Positions 56,345 through 62,405 of a DNA stretch of 62,405 nt are shown here, in pieces. Source of the DNA: Alcanivoracaceae bacterium (GTDB taxonomy: Bacteria; Pseudomonadota; Gammaproteobacteria; Pseudomonadales; Alcanivoracaceae); the NCBI GenBank assembly GCA_027324795.1, contig DAHVSB010000003.1, positions 9,257 to 71,661 of the forward strand, given 5' to 3'. The position numbers and the translations under genes were made by a program. Below the pieces are notes generated by a model, which was not told where the DNA came from, made no database searches, and was given only the letters and a program-made list of their open reading frames with translations. Positions within the stretch are counted from its first letter, which is position 1. Each line of letters starts with the position of its first letter.

Positions 56345-58063
56345 ATGTCAGAACAAACAGAAGTTCAGTCAAGTTTTGAAGACTTGGCCCTCGCCCCAGC
56401 GTTGCTGGAATCTATTCAACAGCTTGGTTATCAAACCCCATCTCCTATTCAGGCAGCCATTATTCCTCATGTGCTGGCAGGAAAGGATGTTATTGGTCAA
56501 GCGCAAACCGGCACTGGTAAAACCGCAGCTTTTGCTTTGCCTTTATTATCGAGATTTGGCGCCCACGCAGCCCAAGAGGTGCAAGTATTGGTGCTTGCGC
56601 CCACGCGTGAGTTAGCACTTCAAGTTACAGAGTCGTTTGAGCAGTATGGCAAAAACATGCCAATGCTGAGCGTGGTATCTTTGTGTGGTGGTATGGAATA
56701 TCGCCAGCAAATCAGGGCGTTGCGTCGCGGTGTTCAGATTGTGGTGGGTACCCCTGGCCGCGTAGTGGATCATTTAAAGCGTGGCACATTGCAACTGAAT
56801 CATTTGCAATGTTTGGTTCTTGACGAAGCCGATGAAATGCTACGCATGGGCTTTATCGAAGATGTGGAATGGGTGATGGAGCAAGCGCCAGAAGACTGCC
56901 AAGTGGCATTGTTTTCGGCCACCATGCCGGCGCCAATTCGTAAACTAGCCCAGCGTTATTTACAAGCACCGGAAGAGGTTACTGTGGCTAGCAAAACTGC
57001 CACAGCACCAGCCATTCACCAACGTTATTTATTTGTGCATCAGCGCAATAAATTAGAAGCTCTGGTGCGCGTGCTTGAAACAGAGGTCTTCGATGGCGTG
57101 ATTTTATTTGCTCGCACAAAAGAAAGTACGTTGGAGTTAGCGGAGCATCTGCAGCGCGCTGGCTTCCGCGCCACAGCATTAAACGGTGATTTGGCGCAAG
57201 CGCAGCGTGAGCAAGTGGTGGACCAACTTAAAGAAGAGCGTATCGATATTTTAGTTGCCACAGATGTTGTTGCGCGTGGGCTCGACGTGCCACGCATTTC
57301 GATGGTACTGAACTATGATATTCCTTTTGATGGCGAAACCTACGTCCACCGTATCGGTCGCACGGGGCGTGCGGGTCGCGAGGGTAGTGCTATTCTGTTT
57401 GTGACGCCGCGTGAACGTCGGATGTTAAGTAGCATTGAAAGAGTGACGCGCCAACGGGTAGAAGAAATGCCAATGCCCACTGCCGAGCAAGTGAACGCAG
57501 TGCGTCGTGAGCGTTTTAAGGAACAAATTACCAAAGCGTTAGGCGGTAACCTCAATGACTTTTATGAGCTGATTAAAGAGTATCAAGAAGAAACACAGGC
57601 AGATCCGCTAGCCGTAGCTGCGGCATTGGCCAAGGTGATGCAAGGCAATAAGCCTCTTTTTGCTTCGGATGATGCGCTGCAGCGCCCTGCTAAGCGTGAG
57701 CGTCGCGAGCGCAATGAGCGTGGGCCGCGCGGCGGCGGTGAACGCCGTGGCAACAGCAGTCCCGAAGCGGGCATGCGTCGCTACCGCATCGAGGTGGGCC
57801 ACGCTCATGGGGTTAAGCCGTCTAATATTGTGGGAGCTATTGCGAATGAGGCGAACCTTAACAGTCGAGTTATAGGGCGCATTGATATTTTCCCTAAATT
57901 CAGCACTGTGGATTTGCCCGAAGAAATTCCGGCAGCAACCATCACGCACTTGCAGAATGTAAGAGTGGCTGGACGCCAGTTGGAGATAGCACCCGACAAA
58001 GGCGGACGGGGCGGAGCTCGTCCTTCGCGTCAAGGTGGGCCTAGACGCCGCAAAGCATCATAA
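56345..58063 (+). CDS. deaD: DEAD-box RNA helicase DeaD/CsdA
   Basis: An ATP-dependent RNA helicase for ribosome assembly and cold-shock RNA turnover. Motifs in order are the Q motif (PSPIQ), AQTGTGKT (Walker A), PTRELALQ, DEAD, SAT, and HRIGRTGRAGREG (motif VI). A C-terminal DbpA-like RNA-binding domain (about 478-550, RYRIEVGHAHGVKPSNIVGAI) and a basic RG-rich tail follow. 572 residues is slightly short of E. coli CsdA. AAGGTG precedes the ATG, and a long leader lies upstream. Confidence 0.94.
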   Translation: MSEQTEVQSSFEDLALAPALLESIQQLGYQTPSPIQAAIIPHVLAGKDVIGQAQTGTGKTAAFALPLLSRFGAHAAQEVQVLVLAPTRELALQVTESFEQYGKNMPMLSVVSLCGGMEYRQQIRALRRGVQIVVGTPGRVVDHLKRGTLQLNHLQCLVLDEADEMLRMGFIEDVEWVMEQAPEDCQVALFSATMPAPIRKLAQRYLQAPEEVTVASKTATAPAIHQRYLFVHQRNKLEALVRVLETEVFDGVILFARTKESTLELAEHLQRAGFRATALNGDLAQAQREQVVDQLKEERIDILVATDVVARGLDVPRISMVLNYDIPFDGETYVHRIGRTGRAGREGSAILFVTPRERRMLSSIERVTRQRVEEMPMPTAEQVNAVRRERFKEQITKALGGNLNDFYELIKEYQEETQADPLAVAAALAKVMQGNKPLFASDDALQRPAKRERRERNERGPRGGGERRGNSSPEAGMRRYRIEVGHAHGVKPSNIVGAIANEANLNSRVIGRIDIFPKFSTVDLPEEIPAATITHLQNVRVAGRQLEIAPDKGGRGGARPSRQGGPRRRKAS

Positions 58064-58086
58064 GCTAACGTTTTATTGGTTATACG

Positions 58087-58121
58087 AAACCCGAGAGCTC
58101 CATAGAGCCTCGGGTTTTTTT
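58087..58121 (+). terminator. Intrinsic terminator between deaD and cti
   Basis: AAACCCGAG (58087-58095) pairs with CTCGGGTTT (58109-58117), followed by a seven-base T-run. The convergent cti gene ends two bases later, so it mainly serves deaD. Confidence 0.92.
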
Positions 58122-58122
58122 A

Positions 58123-60474
58123 TTAAAGATTTTCGTAACGGTTGATATCAAAGATACCCGCTTGTAGTGGGTCCTGAACTTTATGCCAAGCGGTAATATC
58201 CGCGAGGATTTCCCAGAATCCAGGGTGAGTGCGGCGAATTCCCCATTTTTGTACCACTTCTTCAAAGTCTTTTTTGCTTTCAGCCTCTGTAAGCGCTTCT
58301 ACAAACCACTCTATTTCATTAGCCTCAACAGAGAAAATAAAGTTAGGGTAGCTACCAATAATGCCGGGATAGAGGGTAAGCGTATCGTTCTTTGGTTTAT
58401 GGCGGCGCTTTTCCCCCATCAAAAAAGCCACATTGGTGTGGTGGCGGTTGCGGATCATGGTGTATAGGGTGCGCTCGCCTTTGCGTGTCACACGCAAAAA
58501 CGTGTTTTCAGGTAAATGTTTTAACCCTTCGAGCTCTTTAAAGGGAACATTGGTGATGGTGGCAAGCTGGCGGTCAACTTCAGTTAGCCATGGCGCTGCA
58601 TCGTCTCGGCCGCAGTGCTTGCCTGTGCAACGATTCAGATAGTCCTTATTCATGGCATTGATGGAAGCAAACCGTTCAAGGGCCAATTGTGCTAATTCAA
58701 GTTTTGGATCCTCTGAGGTAAGTTCCTCTGCGGAGGGGAAACTTGTGTCAATGGTTTGGTAGCTAATAGCTAGTTTGATCTTTCCGAGTTTCTGATACCA
58801 GCTGTCCAATATGTTTTGGCGGTGCTCTGCGGGCATTAGGCGTAAAAAGCTTTGCTCAGCGCCATTACGAATAAGATCAAAATATAAGCGGGTTTGCAGT
58901 TGGTGAGCGACATTACCGAAAACATCAAAATTTACTACGAGCTGATAGTAGGCGCGTTCAAATAACGGGTAGTCCATCCACCAAATAGTTGTTGGAATGG
59001 CGCCGATCCAGCCGCGTTGCACAGAAGCATTATCGTGATGCCTGAAAATGGTCAGTAAAGCATCTTGGTTGTTGCCGTCACCATCCCATACATCATCAAG
59101 GCTTGGCCCTTGAGGCTGGATTTTTTGATAGCTTTGTTCGCGCAGCGCAAGGTAGCGGTTGCGGTCGCGTTTATAGGAACGCCATTCTTTACCGGCCTGC
59201 GTGAGTTTGTCGTTTTGGCCGGCAAGACCCAGCAAAGGGGCAGCTTCTTGGTAGTGCTCGGCGTCCATGACAAAGGCGTCTTTATCAGGACTAATAAAAA
59301 ACGCCCAGAAGTGGTCACGAATTACATCGGTGGCGATTTGGCCGCGGCATACAGGGCCGCGAATAAAAGTACGAGTGAAATACTCAGCATTATCAAGCAT
59401 CACCTGGTAGCGAGCGCGAGCAGGTATGGCTGCAAATGTAATAAACGGATTGGCTCTTTCGTCTGCGCTATAGCCAGGCAGCTCGTTTAACTCCCAAGGT
59501 TCCGCAAAAAATAAATCCTCGAATCGAGCTAACCGTTCTTTACTAACTGGGTAGGTGATATGGCGCTTGTGAACTATAGTTTCATCCATGATGCGTAAGC
59601 GATAATACACCGAACCCTCTGGGTCGTCGTTAGGGCGGACCGTTGGGATAATTTCGATGGGCTCGCCGCTTGGAGTGCGCGAACGTACCAACTCAAAATA
59701 GTTGTCAGAACCATCAATGTCGGTGAAGTGAAGGTGAGCTAAAAATAAATGCTCGTAAATCCAGCGTGACACTAGCTGCTGTTGTTTGTTATCGCGATTT
59801 AGCCAGGCTTCCCACTGAGAAATCGCTTGTTTTTCCGCTTGGGAAAGCTCTATGTGGCGCGCCTCCACCTGTGCCCCTTGATTGATCCACGCACTAAAAA
59901 GAGCATATTCGTTATCGTTTAATCCTGTGGTGCCCAATGGCATGCCTTCTAATGGATGCTTGCGAGCGTACTTTTCAAACCCTGTGTCGCCCCCGCAGGT
60001 GTTAGTGCGTTCTAGACCTAATTTAATTTTCTTTGGTAGACGGCTATTAGGCTCGAATTCGTTTTGTTTGCCGAGCTCTAGCATGCGCATGAGTACAGGT
60101 TGCTGCTTGTTCTGTGCTTGCAGGACCGAGTAAAACCCTTTGTTTCGCCATTCGCCTTCAGTTTGCGCATCTATTCCTAAACGCGTGGGCTCCATGCTTT
60201 TTAAGCGGCCGCCGTTGTAAACGGGATCACTGTGCGCACCGCGTATTAATGCTTCGGGGGTTTCAAGCTTTAATTGGCAAGGAGCATCGTAACAGCCGTG
60301 GCATGCTAAACATTTGGCCTCAATGATGGGTTCGATGTGATCACGGTAGCTAATTTCCATATTGGCGGGCGTTGGCACTGTATCGTGATGCGTAATGTTG
60401 CCATCGGAACAAGCAGACATCCAGAAAGCCAGTAAATAAATAAGAAGGAAGGAAAAACGGCGGATGGTAAACAT
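58123..60474 (-). CDS. cti: Fatty acid cis/trans isomerase Cti
   Basis: A 783-residue isomerase that converts cis to trans unsaturated fatty acids in membrane phospholipids under solvent or heat stress. A CxxCH heme motif is at C55-L-A-C58-H59 (ECLACHGC region), as expected for this cytochrome-type enzyme. The N-terminus ends in FWMSAC (Cys22), a plausible lipobox, so it may be lipid-anchored rather than free in the periplasm. It is followed by the deaD terminator and lies near a FadL-like porin gene. Confidence 0.92.
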   Translation of the reverse strand: MFTIRRFSFLLIYLLAFWMSACSDGNITHHDTVPTPANMEISYRDHIEPIIEAKCLACHGCYDAPCQLKLETPEALIRGAHSDPVYNGGRLKSMEPTRLGIDAQTEGEWRNKGFYSVLQAQNKQQPVLMRMLELGKQNEFEPNSRLPKKIKLGLERTNTCGGDTGFEKYARKHPLEGMPLGTTGLNDNEYALFSAWINQGAQVEARHIELSQAEKQAISQWEAWLNRDNKQQQLVSRWIYEHLFLAHLHFTDIDGSDNYFELVRSRTPSGEPIEIIPTVRPNDDPEGSVYYRLRIMDETIVHKRHITYPVSKERLARFEDLFFAEPWELNELPGYSADERANPFITFAAIPARARYQVMLDNAEYFTRTFIRGPVCRGQIATDVIRDHFWAFFISPDKDAFVMDAEHYQEAAPLLGLAGQNDKLTQAGKEWRSYKRDRNRYLALREQSYQKIQPQGPSLDDVWDGDGNNQDALLTIFRHHDNASVQRGWIGAIPTTIWWMDYPLFERAYYQLVVNFDVFGNVAHQLQTRLYFDLIRNGAEQSFLRLMPAEHRQNILDSWYQKLGKIKLAISYQTIDTSFPSAEELTSEDPKLELAQLALERFASINAMNKDYLNRCTGKHCGRDDAAPWLTEVDRQLATITNVPFKELEGLKHLPENTFLRVTRKGERTLYTMIRNRHHTNVAFLMGEKRRHKPKNDTLTLYPGIIGSYPNFIFSVEANEIEWFVEALTEAESKKDFEEVVQKWGIRRTHPGFWEILADITAWHKVQDPLQAGIFDINRYENL

Positions 60475-60736
60475 AGGAGTCCTATAGCGCTATTTTTTGA
60501 ATATTTCTTTGTGCTAAGCCAACAACAGCGTAGCCGCGAAGTTTAAGTGAGTTTTAGCATGTGCAATACGAAGGACATAATAACAAGCCTGATTTAATGG
60601 AGCCACAGCGCTATTAAAAACAAAACGCGGCTAGGTATAAGGTGCTAGCAAAGAAAGAAAAATCACCTTTTTGCGCCATGTGAAAATAAATACAGCTAGG
60701 TATATTGCAATGTGCCTGTGTGAAAAACATACAGAG
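60475..60736. other. Gap upstream of cti with no recognised gene
   Basis: A 262-base AT-rich stretch between cti and the DUF3301 gene. It should contain the cti promoter on the minus strand, but I see no clear boxes or hairpins. A 70-codon open frame at 60671-60883 runs into the opposite strand of DUF3301 and is not supported. Confidence 0.5.
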
Positions 60737-61066
60737 CTAGTGAAGGCTTTGCGAATCATATGGCGAAAGACGGTGGGGTGGGAGTTGGATATCCACAAGC
60801 TGAGCTCCTACGGTGTAAGCCTTGCCGGGGTAACGTTCTTCGCCAGTGGTAGTAAATTCAAAGTGCCATTCTCGTTTGAGTGATTGCCACCCTTGGCGCC
60901 AACGGAAATGACGCTTTGCGAGAACCACGGTTTCGTCAAGCAACATTAGCTCTCGTTTCTCACAATACCGGCGCACGGTGTTAATGGTGTAAGTACGCAA
61001 GTGCTGAGCTTTCCAAGCAATAATAAAAACAGCGCTGAGTGCCAATAAAAATAAAAGATTGAACAA
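60737..61066 (-). CDS. DUF3301 family membrane-anchored protein
   Basis: A 109-residue protein with one N-terminal transmembrane helix (about 2-20) and a basic soluble domain (CEKRELMLLDETVVLAKRHFRWR, then a REWHFEFTTTGEERYPGKAYTVG strand pair) matching DUF3301. The function is unknown. It is monocistronic as far as I can see. Confidence 0.8.
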   Translation of the reverse strand: MFNLLFLLALSAVFIIAWKAQHLRTYTINTVRRYCEKRELMLLDETVVLAKRHFRWRQGWQSLKREWHFEFTTTGEERYPGKAYTVGAQLVDIQLPPHRLSPYDSQSLH

Positions 61067-61434
61067 AAAAAATGCTCCAAAAACAAGAGTGTGCCAAATA
61101 ACAGCTTAAAACGTAAAAATCTTTCGCTCATTACAATAACAATAGAGAGGGCTTGATTATGCTGCATCAAAAACAAACCAATCACAAACAAAGTGCTGCT
61201 ATGGTGAATAGTGTGAAAGTTTAGCACGCAAGAAGATTGGCTCCGTCATAATATGACTTTTATCAATCGCTCTGCAGGGGTGAAGGACTGGGTGGAATGG
61301 AAAACATAGTTTACAGGAGTAAAAAATTTAGCTTTGTTTTTTGTAGTACGATCGTGCTATAGTTTTATAGTAAATACAAATAAGAATAAGTTGCATACTT
61401 ATTAACAATAACAATAGTTAAGTAGGACAAAGCC
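61067..61434. promoter_or_regulatory. Divergent control region before the FadL-like gene
   Basis: A 368-base gene-free, AT-rich gap. A near-perfect palindrome TAGTACGATCGTGCTA lies at 61344-61359, directly followed by the -10-like TATAGT (61358-61363), with TTGTTT 18 bases upstream as a weak -35. A second inverted repeat CTATA/TATAG (61357-61370) overlaps it. This looks like an operator inside a promoter. The remaining 270 bases show nothing I can support. Confidence 0.55.
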
Positions 61435-62405
61435 ATGCATCAACAAACGCTTCCTAAGCAGTTGTTTCGTCACGCATTTATTACTCTCCCGTTAGCCGCA
61501 AGCCTTTATTCTGGTGCTGCTATGGCCACCATGGGCAACCTTGCCACCACCTATGGTTTGTTGCCAGCCGATATGGCCACAGCTCAAGCGCTTTCCATGT
61601 TTAACTCCCAAGCCTCGGCGGTGTATTACAATCCCGCCTATTTGGCCAAGGATTCTCGTGGCGAGTTAACCTCGGGGTTAATGCATGCGGATCATAGTTT
61701 AAAAGCCAAAAGCTTGGGCGGTGAGGCGCCGCTTAATCGCAAAAACGACACCATCCTTAATAAGCCTTCTCAACATGTGTTGCTGGGCATGAAGACCAAC
61801 TTGTCGAGCATGTCTAAAATGGAGCACCCGCTGTATTTTGGCGTCATGCTCGGCGTAGAAGAGTACGGTACCGAAATGATGGCGTTTTCATCTGAAACCT
61901 CAGGACAAGGTCAATACTTAGAGTATGGTCGCCAACCCTTATTTATGAATTTTGGATTTGGCACCAAGGTGTGGCGCGGCATTGATGTGGGGCTCTCTTT
62001 GCGTACCACCTTGCATGCAAAAGCTGAATTGAACGCCTCCTCAGAGCTGGATGGCTCCACTCACCACGAATCTATGAATGTGTCTGCTACCCCTTCGATG
62101 AAGCCCATTGCGGGTATCAATATTGATTGGGGCGAGACCTTCTGTAGCAGCAATGATTGTTGGTTTAGTGGTTTAGAAACAGCCTTTAGTTATCGCGCAA
62201 AATCCAATACCCACGCGGTTGTGGATTCCAATATTATTATTGAAGGCATGCTGCCTGACCCTGGCATGAAGCTAAATATCCTGACCTTGGATTCGTATCA
62301 GCCCGATATTATTTCAGCGGGTATTTCTTATTCAGGCGAGCGTTGGCAGGTGGCAGCAGTGGCTGAGCACCAGCGTTGGTCAGATTTAGAAAAAGAGCTT
62401 AAGAA
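61435..62405 (+). CDS. FadL/OmpP1-like outer-membrane protein (3' partial)
   Basis: The frame stays open from the ATG at 61435 to the window end (323 codons). A signal peptide (about 1-31, GAAMA-TMG) is followed by QALSMFNSQASAVYYNPAYLAK, which matches the FadL N-terminal hatch pattern (ASAxYYNPA), then alternating strands typical of a barrel (LYFGVMLGV, MNFGFGTKVWRGIDVGLSLR, IISAGISYSGERWQVAAV). FadL-type channels import long-chain fatty acids or hydrocarbons. Some relatives are annotated TraF-like; FadL is the better description. Only part of the barrel is in view. Confidence 0.75.
   Translation, partial: MHQQTLPKQLFRHAFITLPLAASLYSGAAMATMGNLATTYGLLPADMATAQALSMFNSQASAVYYNPAYLAKDSRGELTSGLMHADHSLKAKSLGGEAPLNRKNDTILNKPSQHVLLGMKTNLSSMSKMEHPLYFGVMLGVEEYGTEMMAFSSETSGQGQYLEYGRQPLFMNFGFGTKVWRGIDVGLSLRTTLHAKAELNASSELDGSTHHESMNVSATPSMKPIAGINIDWGETFCSSNDCWFSGLETAFSYRAKSNTHAVVDSNIIIEGMLPDPGMKLNILTLDSYQPDIISAGISYSGERWQVAAVAEHQRWSDLEKELK

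Noticed and set aside
60671-60883. A 70-codon open frame on the plus strand
   Set aside because: It mostly runs antisense to the DUF3301 gene, has no good ribosome-binding site and its product resembles nothing known.
60946-61227. A 93-codon hydrophobic open frame on the minus strand
   Set aside because: It overlaps the start of the DUF3301 gene in another frame and its hydrophobicity follows from the AT-rich sequence.
61435-62405. Conjugal transfer protein TraF
   Set aside because: The ASAVYYNPA hatch motif and the barrel-like strands fit FadL/OmpP1. No conjugation genes are nearby.

Overview
The window reads as chromosomal DNA from a marine-type gammaproteobacterium of the Pseudomonadales/Oceanospirillales. 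The gene orders ffh-rpsP-rimM-trmD-rplS, prfB-lysS, lolB-ispE-tRNA-Gln-prs-rplY-pth-ychF and hemA-prfA-prmC-moeB are typical of that group. The lipid-heavy accessory content (GMC alcohol dehydrogenase, condensation-type acyltransferase-like protein, FabG4/thiolase/MaoC set, FadH, paired acyl-CoA dehydrogenases, Cti, FadL-like porin) suggests an Alcanivorax-like hydrocarbon or fatty-acid degrader. The genus is inference only. I see no insertion sequence, prophage, integron or CRISPR array.

Layout. 1-4387: a tightly overlapping run of NUDIX CoA pyrophosphatase (5' truncated), gamma carbonic anhydrase, DUF1289 and patatin genes, meeting corC and a ypjD/ccsA-like gene on the other strand. 4566-8083: ffh, then the rpsP-rimM-trmD-rplS operon, closed by a strong bidirectional terminator. 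8151-10836: glsB-like, xerD and hom, with no dsbC between xerD and hom and no thrC after hom. 11019-21104: accessory genes: globin, beta-lactamase-fold hydrolase, secreted 608-residue unknown with CoA transferase, methyltransferase, DegQ/MucD-type protease, GMC oxidoreductase, and a condensation-fold protein without its active-site histidines. 21195-30580: uup, recJ, a small DUF7352-like gene, prfB with its programmed frameshift, lysS, a TetR regulator overlapping ung, and ychF. 30616-40302: the housekeeping blocks named above.

40365-54513 is a fatty-acid region. It holds a MaoC hydratase, an unrecognised 610-residue membrane protein, an AraC regulator, FabG4-type reductase, thiolase, DUF6164 protein, TetR, FadH with a translationally coupled membrane protein, two small secreted proteins (one MliC-like), and two adjacent acyl-CoA dehydrogenases, one of which lacks the catalytic glutamate motif. 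Hydratase, reductase, thiolase and dehydrogenase together supply each step of an acyl-CoA cycle. The set resembles the mycobacterial HtdX-FabG4-FadA2-FadE5 neighbourhood (Rv0241c-Rv0244c), but with extra genes inserted. 55849-62405 carries an OmpA-family protein, a DeaD/CsdA helicase with a long leader, fatty acid cis/trans isomerase Cti, a DUF3301 protein and the start of a FadL-like outer-membrane protein.

The best leads are the 610-residue membrane protein inside the fatty-acid locus, the His-less condensation protein, the unequal dehydrogenase pair, and a promoter-operator in front of fadH in which a 13-bp-arm inverted repeat covers the -10 element and spacer. None proves a new system; each is a concrete testable lead.
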